64,000 nucleotides of DNA from Bacteroidota bacterium. GTDB lineage: Bacteria > Bacteroidota > Bacteroidia > Bacteroidales > UBA10428. The position numbers and the translations under genes were made by a program. How positions within the stretch are numbered: the first letter of the stretch is position 1; every line of letters starts with the position of its first letter. The notes under the pieces are model-generated. The model did not search any database and was not told the origin of the DNA. It saw only the letters and a program-made list of their open reading frames with translations. Shown one piece after another: positions 1 through 9,745 of the stretch. The DNA is taken from positions 166,617-230,616 of the forward strand of contig JAEZZA010000032.1 of assembly GCA_023442525.1 (NCBI GenBank), read 5' to 3'.

Positions 1-744
1 AAAGAACAACCCTGGAAATCGGTTAGTGAAGCCGTATATGATATGGCCATTCTCCCGTGGGGTGCAACTGAAGCACATAATTTCCATCTGCCCTTTGGCA
101 CCGATAGTATTGAAACCGAATATATAGCTGCGGAATCAGCCCGTAAGGCATGGGACAAGGGGGCACGTCCTGTTGTGCTGCCAGTCATCCCATTTGGTGT
201 TAACACCGGTCAGCTCGACATTTATATGACCATAAACATGAATCCGGGAACTCAATACCGTATCATCGAAGATATACTGCAAAGTCTTTCCAATCACAAT
301 GTCGATAAGCTAATTATTTTCAACGGCCATGGAGGAAACGATTTCAAAACGATCATCCGCCAGCTTCAGCCACAGTTCCCCGATATCATGCTTTTTCAGT
401 TGAACTGGTTTGATGTTGCACCACTCCAGGATTACTTCGAGGAAGGCGGAGATCATGCCAACGAAATGGAAACCAGTGTGATAATGAAAGTTGCACCTGA
501 ATTGGTACTGCCTTTAAGTGAGGCAGGCGATGGAAAGGCGCGGAAGCCCAGGTTTAAGGCCAGGCGGGAAGGATGGGTATGGTTTCCGAGGGAATGGACT
601 AAAGTTACATCGGATACAGGAATAGGGAACCCTAAAAAAGCATCGGCTGAAAAAGGAGAGAAATACCTGGCTGAAATTACAGATAAGATTGCAGATTTTT
701 TTGTTGAGCTTTCAAAAACCAATCGCAACGATCTTTATGAGTGA
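1..744 (+). CDS. Creatininase-family amidohydrolase, 5' end cut by window
   Basis: Metal-dependent amidohydrolase of the creatininase family. The reading frame is open from base 1, so the true start lies upstream; the ATG at 43 falls inside the conserved core (AILPWG) and is not the start. Visible family motifs: E-x-H near the N-terminus followed by the LPFGTD metal-ligand segment, the FNGHGGN loop, and GDHANEMETS with likely His and Glu ligands. The substrate cannot be told: in Bacteroidota these proteins are rarely true creatininases and other cyclic amides are possible. The C-terminal half looks complete and ends just before a secreted-protein gene. Confidence 0.85.
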   Translation, partial: KEQPWKSVSEAVYDMAILPWGATEAHNFHLPFGTDSIETEYIAAESARKAWDKGARPVVLPVIPFGVNTGQLDIYMTINMNPGTQYRIIEDILQSLSNHNVDKLIIFNGHGGNDFKTIIRQLQPQFPDIMLFQLNWFDVAPLQDYFEEGGDHANEMETSVIMKVAPELVLPLSEAGDGKARKPRFKARREGWVWFPREWTKVTSDTGIGNPKKASAEKGEKYLAEITDKIADFFVELSKTNRNDLYE

Positions 745-829
745 TTGGTTTTGAAAGAGGAAACCTCTGAATTCTTTAAATACTATTTCTTCTTTTTTTT
801 AGTTAGAATTGTAGAAAATTTACAGGCGG

Positions 830-2197
830 ATGCGTTCATCAGTATCGTACTTTTTTCTTCTAATTTTACTTGCAACCGGTCCGGTGCTAAAGGCCCAGAT
901 TTTTGGTCCGTCTGCCACAGATTCTGTTACTGCAATTTATGGAAAGGATAAAGTCTTTGTTTTCAATAAGCCTTATTACAAGGCTCCCCTTACGGCAGGA
1001 GTAGTAGCCGTACCACTGGACCGTACTGAAGGATGGACGTTCAGATGGTCGGTGTACAGCAAAAGCCTTAGCGGGTACAGACAATTATCCGAATCAGCTC
1101 CCGCTGGTTATTCATGGCTTGATACTGTAACCGTTACGTCGGGCTATCTTGTTGAAATGATAAAGGGAGAAGTTACCGATACTTTTCGTACCTGGATCAT
1201 CATAAACGACCTGGAAGTCAAAATAACGAATAAGGATGAATACGATACTTTGAGGGTTGGTTATTACGATTGCCATTCACTGGATTTGATTGCCGATACC
1301 AATCGACCTGCTACCTGGTATTATAATCCGGCTACGGGACTTAGGTACGATCCGGGACATAATTATGTATTCAGGTGGACTACAGACAATAAAGAGACAT
1401 CTAATCCCACGAGCAGGCTTCTCACCCGTGTTAACAATCCACCATGGAAGGATACATGGTATATACTAACAGTAACCGACCGTTTTGGTCTGAAGCGAAC
1501 CGATTCGGTAATATATAAATCGGTACAGTCCAAGGCAATTATTCAATCCACTTTTATTACTCTGATCGATACGGCAGTCTATCCTCCAAGGGAGGAATGG
1601 TTTTATGATTTCTATGAATACGATGCCGGTTACAAATCAGCTCCGGCGATTTATAAGTTTGATGTTTCAGAGTCGAAGAATTTCGCTAAATATCAGATCA
1701 ATTTTGGGGACGGGGATTCTGTAATACTAAGTAAGGATACCCTTGAAGTATATCACGAATATCAGGAACCCGGTACCTATAAGGTTATACTCACCACCTG
1801 GTCGGATCCGCCTTTCGCCTGTATCGATACAGCACCACCTCAGCAGGAAGTACTGGTAGATGCTGCCAGTGCAGACAATTTCTCAATGCCCAACGTTTTT
1901 ACTCCCGGAAGCGGAGAGAATGGGGTTTACACTTCAGGTAACCTGTTCAGAACAACAGATGTTTCGGTTACTTACATTGATATAGCGATTTTTACCCGTA
2001 CCGGACTTAAAGTTCACGAATATGAGGGTAATATCCGCGACTGGGAAGGATGGGACGGAAAAATCATGAATTCGGGAAGGGACGCCCCTGAAGGAGTTTA
2101 CTTTTATGTAATCTCAAGGTTTAATTCTTATCAGGACAAAAATGACCCGATAGCGAGAAAACTGATGAAGGGCTTTATCCATCTTTACAGGCCTTAA
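830..2197 (+). CDS. Secreted PKD-domain protein with T9SS type-B C-terminal sorting domain
   Basis: Predicted T9SS cargo of 455 residues. The first ~22 residues form a signal peptide ending in an A-Q cleavage site. The middle has little similarity that I recognise. Around residues 285-345 lies a PKD-like domain (NFGDGDS, then YHEY-x-EPGTYKV). From about residue 353 the sequence is a CHU_C/gliding-type C-terminal domain: PNVFTPG, the IFTRTGLKVHE strand, WDGK, then APEGVYFYVI, which directs export and surface attachment through T9SS. The stop abuts the stop of the convergent DUF1761 gene with no spacer. Its binding target is unknown. Start is ATG at 830, which gives the complete signal peptide. 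Confidence 0.85.
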   Translation: MRSSVSYFFLLILLATGPVLKAQIFGPSATDSVTAIYGKDKVFVFNKPYYKAPLTAGVVAVPLDRTEGWTFRWSVYSKSLSGYRQLSESAPAGYSWLDTVTVTSGYLVEMIKGEVTDTFRTWIIINDLEVKITNKDEYDTLRVGYYDCHSLDLIADTNRPATWYYNPATGLRYDPGHNYVFRWTTDNKETSNPTSRLLTRVNNPPWKDTWYILTVTDRFGLKRTDSVIYKSVQSKAIIQSTFITLIDTAVYPPREEWFYDFYEYDAGYKSAPAIYKFDVSESKNFAKYQINFGDGDSVILSKDTLEVYHEYQEPGTYKVILTTWSDPPFACIDTAPPQQEVLVDAASADNFSMPNVFTPGSGENGVYTSGNLFRTTDVSVTYIDIAIFTRTGLKVHEYEGNIRDWEGWDGKIMNSGRDAPEGVYFYVISRFNSYQDKNDPIARKLMKGFIHLYRP

Positions 2198-2602
2198 TTA
2201 CTGCCACGCCCCGATAATTCCACCTGCTACAATAAACATAACCGCAAGGTACCCGGCATTAATCAGAAATAGTTTTACTGATTTAAGTTCGAAAAGGTAT
2301 ATCATTCCCAGTGAGGCAGCTACCCAGCCGATCCCTGCAAGTGCGCCTGCTGTCAATCCCCATACTAAGCCTGCATCAGGACCCAGAAAAGCTGCCAGAT
2401 TAAATGAAATAATGAATGCAAGTATAAATGCTGTACCGAATATTCGCACTTTGCCTGCCTTCCTGGCCGCTTCTACATCAACCTGTGCTTCCTTTATCCA
2501 TATTTTTGAAAACATAAGGGGAGAATACCACAAACCACCAATTACAAAGCTGGAAAGCGTTGCTACCAGTACAGCTACATAGTTAATCCGGGATAAATCC
2601 AT
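2198..2602 (-). CDS. DUF1761 family small membrane protein
   Basis: Protein of 134 residues with about four transmembrane helices. The N-terminal pattern (helix, then GGLWYSPLMFSK-x-W) is the signature of the DUF1761 family, whose function is unknown. The ATG at 2602 begins MDLSRINY and gives the usual family length; the frame stays open further upstream, but only to a TTG and with low-complexity sequence. It is the only minus-strand gene inside the plus-strand secretion block and stops base-to-base against the preceding cargo gene, so it is probably unrelated to T9SS. Confidence 0.75.
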   Translation of the reverse strand: MDLSRINYVAVLVATLSSFVIGGLWYSPLMFSKIWIKEAQVDVEAARKAGKVRIFGTAFILAFIISFNLAAFLGPDAGLVWGLTAGALAGIGWVAASLGMIYLFELKSVKLFLINAGYLAVMFIVAGGIIGAWQ

Positions 2603-2677
2603 GGCTAAAATGTTTAAGGTTAGTAACATAAAAATAAACACGAACACCGGGTAATAGTTCGGATTGAAGTTTTGAAC

Positions 2678-2690
2678 CTTGATAATCAAG
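2678..2690. promoter_or_regulatory. Perfect 13-base palindrome upstream of the DUF1761 gene
   Basis: CTTGATAATCAAG has 6-base arms around one base and lies 76 bases upstream of the DUF1761 start, in the spacer shared with the divergent giant cargo gene. The shape fits a small operator, but nothing else supports a function. Confidence 0.3.
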
Positions 2691-2864
2691 TTATGTCCGT
2701 TCGTCAATACTATGTAACCATTCGTCATAAAAATCGTATACCCTGTCAAATTTAAGCTAGTAAAAATCCAGTAATTCTGGGCTTATACCGTGCAGTACAA
2801 GATGGAGGAGCGCGATTACGGATAAAGATATTCCGTTGGAGAGCGGAAAATTACAGCAACAGGT

Positions 2865-5800
2865 ATGAGGGGCACATTAACAAAACTACTCACCGTAACA
2901 CCGTTATTTGTAAGCTTGTTGTCGCCGCGGGCTGCTGGTCAGTGCGCACTGATCACCGATAATTATAGCGGACAAGTAGCCGGCAGCGTTTGTGCCCCTG
3001 TTAACCTGAACATGGATGTGCGGTATAAGTTCATACTTCCGGTTGACCCTTCAAAAGTTCAAATACTATATGTCTGGAACGACGGTACAGGAGCCACAAC
3101 CATGGTACCTGCCGTTTCCCATGGTGATACTGTGTTTACAGCCACCGCATCTCATCTTTATCCGCCTGCAAATGATCATTGTTCATATACTGCCGAAGCC
3201 TATGTTGTTTATGATGGTCAGCAATGCGTAAGCAGCAGCCGGCAGGAGCAAACTTTCAGTGCATGGGCCAGGGACAATCAGAATGGGGCGGTTATTATTA
3301 CAGAGCCCGTTGTTGCCCAGTTTTGCGAAGGTGAAGACATAATTGATGTCCGGTTCAGAGACAATTCAACATTCAACTGCAATATTAACATAGAACCCGA
3401 TAAACCAAACCGTATCACACGCTGGGTTCAGTTTATCTACGGCACTACAACAGTTGGAGGTAACCGTATTCCTAATGTTACTATTCGCGACCCACTGGGA
3501 AATGTCTATCAAATGACTGATGCTGCGGGTAATTCACTTCCACCTGTCGCTGGTCCCATTGTTGAAATTCCAATTCCTGCCGATGGTCCTACCGAGATTT
3601 CATGGCCTATAAGCGCACCTGCAGGTGCAGTTGCAGGCGATATTTTCGAGATTACTCTGAGAAACTGGAATATCTGCAATCCTTATGACAGAAATCCATT
3701 TGATGCTATTCCCCCTGCAAATTCAATTGACGGCGACTTTCCTCCTATTACTACCACAGCACTGATAGAAATTATAACAACTCCGCCGGTGATAACAAAT
3801 CCTTCATTGGAATTCTGTGCAGGTAGTCCAATAAATCTGAATTTGTCAACTTCGGGCGGACAGGTTAGATGGTATACCGATTCCCTGCTTACAAACCACA
3901 TTCATACAGGCCCGAATTTCGATCCCACACGCGCACCTACTTATATTGATAACCGGGTGGGCGGAAGTTATTCATACTGGGTAACGGAAACCATAGGTGC
4001 CTGCGGAAGCGCGCCAAGCCGTGTTTCGTTCCGGATTTTCGATACTCCGGCTCCTGTTCCGAATGCTGGTCGGGATGTTGTGATTTGTGATGATCATTAT
4101 ATACTTCAGGGAAATGTTCCGGTAATAGGACAGGGTCGCTGGTCAACAACTTCCACAGCCATAATATCCGATCCTGAGAATCCTCATAGTGCGGTCACCA
4201 ATCTGTCACCAGGGCCCAACCTGTTTCGGTGGACAATGACAAACGGGCCTTGCGTTTCGGTAGATGAGGTTATCATTACAAGAGATTTACAACCCGACCC
4301 GGCTAATGCCGGTACGGATAAGGCTTTTTGTGATGATGCAACCACCCGCCTGAATGCAACACCTGCAAATAACGATGGAACTGGTACATGGACCGTGATT
4401 TCAGGTAACGGCTCGTTCAGTAACCGTAATCTTCATTCAACCAATGTCAGTTCAATCGCCAGTGGAATTAATGCTTACGAGTGGACAGTCCGAAGTCGTT
4501 ATGGCGCCTGCGTTACAACTTCAGATACCGTTGAAATTCTGCGCGACCGTACTCCTGATCCTGCAAATGCCGGTCCCGACAGAGGAGTATGTGATTCAAC
4601 AGATATAGCTCTTAATGCACTACCTGCAACACACGGAGGAACTGGTACATGGTCGGTTATTAGCGGTACTGGAACTCCTGGCGACGTTCATTCAGCAACT
4701 TCTGATGTATCGGGTATTGGATATGGAAATAATCGCTTCAGGTGGAGCATTGTAAGTCGTTTCAACCTGTGTCCGGGCAGTTCTGACGATGTAATTATTC
4801 AACGCGATCAAAGGCCGGCAGATGCATTTGCAGGCGACGACCAGTTCCTCTGTAATTCAGTCAGCGCACCACTGGGTGCCAATACACCAACAGTGGGTGT
4901 GGGAACCTGGAATGTTGTTGCCAGTCCTTTTGCCAATGTACCAGTCTTCAGTCCGTCTTTGAATGATCCGAATCCTTCTGTAACCATTCAACCCGGTAAT
5001 GAAGGAATATATGAATTTGCATGGACCATAGTAAATGGCAGCTGCCGAACATCGGATACTCTCCGGGTTGATTTCGGCAAGCCCGTTCCACCGGCAGATG
5101 CCGGAACTCCCGATACTGTGTGTGGCAATGTTGCAACATTAAATAGTAACCATCCCGGAATTGGCACAGGAACATGGAAAGTGATATCAGGTCCGGGCCC
5201 TGTAAGTTTTGTGCCCGGTATTCACTCATCTTCAGCGACAGTTACCATACAACCGGGGAAAGAAGGATATTATACTTTTGAATGGAAAATCCGAAGCGGA
5301 TCCTGTCCTCCGAGTTCCGATACGACGGGTATATTATTTAAGCCCGTACCGTCGGTTCCCGATGCAGAACCTGCACAACGATGTGATGCCGGCACACTGA
5401 TTTTAAATTCACAAACCGGTGCCGGTGCAGATATTAACCGATGGTATTCCGGGTCATCTGGGGGAAGCCCGATATATGAAGGTCAGAATTTCACCACACC
5501 TCTTCTTAATTCAAGTACATCTTTCTGGGCATCATCATATAATTATAGCACGGGCTGTGAGAGTCCGCGCGTCGAAGTAGCTGCTGTAATAAATTCGGTT
5601 CCTGACGATGTCATTGTTTCGGACATTCAGCACTGCGGAAATGCTGCGTTTAACCTGACAGCAGTAACAGGTAATTATGGAACGGTGAATCGTTGGTACG
5701 ACAGTGAAATTACGGGAATGTTTCTTGGGGTTACCGATACATTTACTACGCCGGTCCTGAATATGCCCATAACCTACTGGGTAAGCAGTTATAATGAGAG

Positions 5801-8654
5801 CACGGGCTGTGAAAGCAGTCGAAAACCCTTGCACTTACAGATAGATCCAATCCCTGGAATACCGGTTACTCATGATACTTCACGTTGTGGCGAAGGAACG
5901 GTAACATTAACCACTCTGACGGGCGATAATGGCAACCAGAATCAGTGGTTTGATGCTTTAACCGGAGGGACCCTTCTCGACACGTCACTTAATTTCACCA
6001 CGCCCTACCTGACTTCAACCACGCCCTACTGGGTTTCGACCCTAAATACAAATACAGGTTGCAGAAGCCCAAGAGTAAGGGTGAATGCCAATATACACGG
6101 CATACCGGATTTTCCGGCAGTTAATGACATTGTACAATGTGGCCCCGATACCGTGCAGTTACATTCGATACCCGGAACAAACGGAACTACCATCAGATGG
6201 TATGACAGCCTTGCCGGCGGAAACCTGCTTTCGGCGGGTGAATATTTTACGACCGATTACCTGACCACAACCCGGCGATTCTATGTTTCAAGCTACAACG
6301 AAAATACTTTTTGCGAAAGCAGTCGACGTGAAATTGCAGCGATAATATTGCCCGAACCTTCACTGATAACAATAATTGGTCCCGAAGCAGTTGGTATTGG
6401 GCAATCCAATGTTATTTACTCAGTAAATTATCAACCGGGATCCGTATACCAGTGGACTGTTCCTCCAGGAATTAATACTATTCAGGTAAGTCAGAATTTT
6501 GTTCTTCTCGAATTTCCATCAATTGGCTTATACAATCTAACTGTTACGGAAACCAACAGCCTTGGCTGCCAGGGCCCGCCTGCGTATAAGCCTGTCGAGG
6601 TCAAGGCCGATCTGATTGTGCTAGATATTGATCCTTCTCTTCAGCAGGGATGTACAGATATACCACTGCGTTTTTCGGTAAATCCGTCGGGTGGTACACC
6701 GTCATATAGCTTTGAATGGACTGGTGACACGCAATACCTGAATTCTGTTTCCATATCTGATCCTGTGTTCAGATCATCAATACCCGGACAATATACATTG
6801 GTCGTAAAAGTTTCGGATATAAACCAGAATTTCACAACAGACACTTTGAATATCACCGTTTACCCGAATCCATCAGTTTCTATTCTGGCCGATACAGTTG
6901 TGTGTGCCGGAGTTGATTTGCTTCTAAATGGCACAGTAAACGGCGGATCCGGCGTTTACAGTTTTATTTGGAGGGGACAGGTATTGCCTCTGTCCGACAA
7001 GGAGATTACAGATCCTGTGTTTAATTCCTATATCCCCGGATATTATAAATTAAACTTCACAGCTGTTGATAATAACGGATGTACTGCATCTGATTCCATC
7101 CGAATCCTGAATGATTCGCCACAAGCGATATTCACGTCGAATGCACAACCTGCATGCAGTCCGGTTGAGGTCAGCTTCACTAATCAATCCGTTAACGCCG
7201 TTGAATACCTGTGGAATTTTGATGATGGTTTTACTTCAGATTTGTTAAATCCGGATCATCAATTTATCAATACAACAACATCGGTACAGTATTATAACGT
7301 TACCTTAAGAGCTGTCAGCCCCTTTGGCTGTGTTCATACAACCAATGAATACGTTACGGTGTATCCCAATCCGGAACAAGAAATTTCCACATTTCCTGAT
7401 AAAGCTTGTGCTCCGGCAGATATATTACTTTCATCCACACCTGGCGGGATTAGTTATAACTGGAATTTTGGCGATGGTGCGCAATCATTTGGAAACTTCA
7501 ATATTTTGCACCGTTTTGAGAATGAAACTGAGAAAGACACAGTTTTCCGGGTGGAACTGGTTGCAACATCTTATTTTGGGTGCACTGACACGGGGTTCAC
7601 ATCCATAACTGTTCATCCATCGCCCAAAGCATCATTTACAGCCGACCCGTTAACACAGATGATACCGGACAGGACTGTAACTTTTAATAATACGACAGAG
7701 GATGGCAACTGGACTTATCTGTGGAGGTATGGTGACGATATTACATCTTCAGAGGTCCAGCCCGGCTCTCATGTGTATGGCGGCCCCGGAAAGTATCTGG
7801 CATTCCTTGTAGTGAGGAGTGAACATTGTGCCGACAGTTCGTGGGTAAATATTGAAATAGTACCACATCCTCCTATTGCAGCCTTCAAACCCGTTGAACC
7901 CGGATGTATGCCTTTAACCATCCAGTTTGAGAATCAATCGGCATATTCTACAAGCTTTTTATGGGAATTTGGCGATGGAGCCGTTTCAAACAAACCCAAT
8001 CCCGAATATACCTATTATGAGCCTGGTACTTACAGGATAAAGCTTACCGCATGGGGGAGCGACGGATCAGCCGATTCATACAGTACCGATAATGATGTGT
8101 ATGTGTTGCCCAATGCATTTTTTGATATTAAACCCAGGCGTGTTTATGCCAACGATCAGACCGTGCTTTTTGAAAACCAGTCGGATAATGGTAATTGGCC
8201 TGTTGACGGGAATAGTTACCTGTGGGATTTTGGGGACGGAACGGGTTCTGATGAAACGAATCCCACACATCAATATAGAGAAGCCGGTAATTATACCGTA
8301 ACGCTGAATGTGTGGACAGAGAAGGGATGTTATGACGTTTTTGAATATACAGCAGCCGTAATGGTGGAGCCTGTCGGAAGAGTAGTATATCCCGATGTAT
8401 TCAGTCCCGAAGCCGTACTTGAAGAAAACCGGATCTTTAAACCGGCACTGATCGATCGGGTTGACGACTATCACCTGATGATTTTCAACCGTTGGGGTGA
8501 ACTGATATTTGAAAGTTTTAGCCAGGATTTCGGATGGAATGGTATGATAAACGGCAGACCGGCTAAATCGGACGTTTATGTGTGGAAACTGGAAGGTACG
8601 TATACGAGTGGGAAGACCTTTATATTAACAGGGGATGTTACGCTTTTGTATTAA
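2865..8654 (+). CDS. Giant adhesin-like surface protein with Ig-like and PKD repeats and T9SS type-B sorting domain
   Basis: Predicted T9SS cargo of 1929 residues. A signal peptide covers residues ~1-25. Residues ~395-830 hold five related units that start with a NAG-x-D...C motif and contain GTGTW-x-V-x-SG. Residues ~840-1165 hold four Ig-like units of ~84 residues with conserved Trp-Tyr, FTTP-x-L, YWVSSYN and a C-E-S-x-R end. Residues ~1430-1830 hold five PKD domains with W-x-F-x-DG cores (near 1449, 1532, 1619, 1699, 1786). From ~1840 to the end is a CHU_C sorting domain (PDVFSPE, MIFNRWGELIFES, W-N-G, SDVYVWKL). The paired cysteines suggest disulfides in the exported form. The next gene encodes a PorP/SprF partner, the usual arrangement for type-B cargo. 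A role as adhesin or gliding-type surface filament is inferred. Confidence 0.9.
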   Translation: MRGTLTKLLTVTPLFVSLLSPRAAGQCALITDNYSGQVAGSVCAPVNLNMDVRYKFILPVDPSKVQILYVWNDGTGATTMVPAVSHGDTVFTATASHLYPPANDHCSYTAEAYVVYDGQQCVSSSRQEQTFSAWARDNQNGAVIITEPVVAQFCEGEDIIDVRFRDNSTFNCNINIEPDKPNRITRWVQFIYGTTTVGGNRIPNVTIRDPLGNVYQMTDAAGNSLPPVAGPIVEIPIPADGPTEISWPISAPAGAVAGDIFEITLRNWNICNPYDRNPFDAIPPANSIDGDFPPITTTALIEIITTPPVITNPSLEFCAGSPINLNLSTSGGQVRWYTDSLLTNHIHTGPNFDPTRAPTYIDNRVGGSYSYWVTETIGACGSAPSRVSFRIFDTPAPVPNAGRDVVICDDHYILQGNVPVIGQGRWSTTSTAIISDPENPHSAVTNLSPGPNLFRWTMTNGPCVSVDEVIITRDLQPDPANAGTDKAFCDDATTRLNATPANNDGTGTWTVISGNGSFSNRNLHSTNVSSIASGINAYEWTVRSRYGACVTTSDTVEILRDRTPDPANAGPDRGVCDSTDIALNALPATHGGTGTWSVISGTGTPGDVHSATSDVSGIGYGNNRFRWSIVSRFNLCPGSSDDVIIQRDQRPADAFAGDDQFLCNSVSAPLGANTPTVGVGTWNVVASPFANVPVFSPSLNDPNPSVTIQPGNEGIYEFAWTIVNGSCRTSDTLRVDFGKPVPPADAGTPDTVCGNVATLNSNHPGIGTGTWKVISGPGPVSFVPGIHSSSATVTIQPGKEGYYTFEWKIRSGSCPPSSDTTGILFKPVPSVPDAEPAQRCDAGTLILNSQTGAGADINRWYSGSSGGSPIYEGQNFTTPLLNSSTSFWASSYNYSTGCESPRVEVAAVINSVPDDVIVSDIQHCGNAAFNLTAVTGNYGTVNRWYDSEITGMFLGVTDTFTTPVLNMPITYWVSSYNESTGCESSRKPLHLQIDPIPGIPVTHDTSRCGEGTVTLTTLTGDNGNQNQWFDALTGGTLLDTSLNFTTPYLTSTTPYWVSTLNTNTGCRSPRVRVNANIHGIPDFPAVNDIVQCGPDTVQLHSIPGTNGTTIRWYDSLAGGNLLSAGEYFTTDYLTTTRRFYVSSYNENTFCESSRREIAAIILPEPSLITIIGPEAVGIGQSNVIYSVNYQPGSVYQWTVPPGINTIQVSQNFVLLEFPSIGLYNLTVTETNSLGCQGPPAYKPVEVKADLIVLDIDPSLQQGCTDIPLRFSVNPSGGTPSYSFEWTGDTQYLNSVSISDPVFRSSIPGQYTLVVKVSDINQNFTTDTLNITVYPNPSVSILADTVVCAGVDLLLNGTVNGGSGVYSFIWRGQVLPLSDKEITDPVFNSYIPGYYKLNFTAVDNNGCTASDSIRILNDSPQAIFTSNAQPACSPVEVSFTNQSVNAVEYLWNFDDGFTSDLLNPDHQFINTTTSVQYYNVTLRAVSPFGCVHTTNEYVTVYPNPEQEISTFPDKACAPADILLSSTPGGISYNWNFGDGAQSFGNFNILHRFENETEKDTVFRVELVATSYFGCTDTGFTSITVHPSPKASFTADPLTQMIPDRTVTFNNTTEDGNWTYLWRYGDDITSSEVQPGSHVYGGPGKYLAFLVVRSEHCADSSWVNIEIVPHPPIAAFKPVEPGCMPLTIQFENQSAYSTSFLWEFGDGAVSNKPNPEYTYYEPGTYRIKLTAWGSDGSADSYSTDNDVYVLPNAFFDIKPRRVYANDQTVLFENQSDNGNWPVDGNSYLWDFGDGTGSDETNPTHQYREAGNYTVTLNVWTEKGCYDVFEYTAAVMVEPVGRVVYPDVFSPEAVLEENRIFKPALIDRVDDYHLMIFNRWGELIFESFSQDFGWNGMINGRPAKSDVYVWKLEGTYTSGKTFILTGDVTLLY
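5380..6354 (+). repeat. Four in-frame Ig-like repeat units within the giant cargo gene
   Basis: The Trp-Tyr core codons recur near 5440, 5690, 5943 and 6196, a spacing of about 252 bases or 84 codons. Each unit starts with a Cys-containing strand, has FTTP or similar in the middle and ends in C-E-S/R-S-x-R. DNA identity between units is only partial, so the duplications look old. Confidence 0.7.
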
Positions 8655-8671
8655 GGAGTCATGCAGTCACC

Positions 8672-8706
8672 GAACATCGAACACCGAATAATGAATAACA
8701 AAGAAG
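8672..8706. repeat. Degenerate heptamer tandem repeat between giant cargo gene and its PorP/SprF partner
   Basis: Five consecutive 7-base units read GAACATC, GAACACC, GAATAAT, GAATAAC, AAAGAAG. They fill most of the 70-base spacer between the cargo stop and the PorP/SprF start. From memory this style of GAACA/GAATA heptamer recurs between genes in environmental Bacteroidota, but I cannot confirm that here. Confidence 0.5.
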
Positions 8707-8724
8707 AATCCGGAAACGATTAGA

Positions 8725-9723
8725 ATGATCAGAATTACGAACATATTAATCATTATATTGATCTCGGCCAGAATATCTGCCCAGGACCCTCAATTTTCGC
8801 AGTTTTATTCAAACTACCTGTATCTGGCGCCCTCATTTGCAGGATTAACCGATAAAAACCGGATCAGCTTTAACTATCGAAACCAATGGCCTGAATTAAA
8901 ATTTGGATATCAGACTTATTCCGTGTCGTACGACAAGTTTGTCGACAAATTCAGCAGCGGATTTGGTGTTCTTGCATGGCAGGACGTTGCGGGGACCGGA
9001 AGGATGAAAACAACCAGCATTGGGTTACAGTATTCATTTGATTTCAGGATACTGGAAGGCTGGCATGCACGACCCGGGATGCATTTTAATTTTACCGAAC
9101 GGGGCATTGACTTCAATCGACTTACATGGGCCGATCAGATCAGTCCCGACGGGACTTCATCTTCGAGTCAGGAACATCCTACGCTTGAAGAAGCTGGCGA
9201 TATCGATTTTTCGACTTCATTTCTTACTTATTCGGATAAGATTTGGTTTGGCGGTTCAGTGGATCATCTGCTCAGACCCAATCAATCGCTTTACCTGTAC
9301 GAGGGAAATGAGGCGAACCTGGGGAAGGTACCACTCAAATATACTATTTTCGGGGGAGTGAAGTTTATCAGACCGGAGAAGTTGTTAAGGCCTGTTGCCA
9401 CGTCAATTCAACTGGCATTTTTATACAGGCAACAGGAGCAGTACCGGCAGCTCGATCTGGGTGTATACTGGTTTCATAATCCCTTTGTGGCAGGATTCTG
9501 GTACAGGGGAATTCCGTTTTATAAAGAGGTTTTTAATCGCGATGCCTTTACCATACTTGCCGGAATAAAAACCGGGGCAATGAATATAGGTTACAGTTAC
9601 GACTTCACCATATCGCGTCTGATAACGCGAACAGGAGGTGCCCATGAGATTTCAATAAGCTATTCCTTCCGCACAAAACAATTGAAACAAAAAATGAAAA
9701 TGGTGCCGTGCCCCGAGTTCTAG
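8725..9723 (+). CDS. PorP/SprF family type IX secretion outer-membrane protein
   Basis: Outer-membrane beta-barrel of 332 residues. Signal peptide of ~19 residues (ISAQ), followed by the family hallmark: QDPQFSQFYSN, then LAPSFAG, and FNYRNQWP near residue 50. PorP/SprF proteins act with the PorK/L/M/N machine and serve as dedicated partners of type-B cargo; in Flavobacterium SprF is needed for export of SprB. It lies 70 bases after the giant cargo gene on the same strand, so the two are best read as a cargo-partner pair. The 3' end faces a convergent methyltransferase gene. Confidence 0.9.
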   Translation: MIRITNILIIILISARISAQDPQFSQFYSNYLYLAPSFAGLTDKNRISFNYRNQWPELKFGYQTYSVSYDKFVDKFSSGFGVLAWQDVAGTGRMKTTSIGLQYSFDFRILEGWHARPGMHFNFTERGIDFNRLTWADQISPDGTSSSSQEHPTLEEAGDIDFSTSFLTYSDKIWFGGSVDHLLRPNQSLYLYEGNEANLGKVPLKYTIFGGVKFIRPEKLLRPVATSIQLAFLYRQQEQYRQLDLGVYWFHNPFVAGFWYRGIPFYKEVFNRDAFTILAGIKTGAMNIGYSYDFTISRLITRTGGAHEISISYSFRTKQLKQKMKMVPCPEF

Positions 9724-9745
9724 GCCCCGGCATTCAAACATCAAC

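Noticed and set aside
756..768. AGAGG-AAA-CCTCT hairpin after the creatininase-like gene
   Set aside because: Five-base stem with no adjacent T-run; too weak to call a terminator.
745..951. Open frame before the first cargo gene
   Set aside because: It begins at a non-ATG codon in a T-rich spacer and overlaps the signal-peptide region of the cargo gene in another frame.
5380..6354. CRISPR-like regular repeats
   Set aside because: The repeat is in frame, ~252 bases long and diverged; it encodes Ig-like protein units, not short identical repeats with spacers.
8076..8474. Antisense open frame in the last PKD domain of the giant cargo gene
   Set aside because: Low-complexity shadow rich in Ile and Tyr, no start signal, fully inside a well supported gene.
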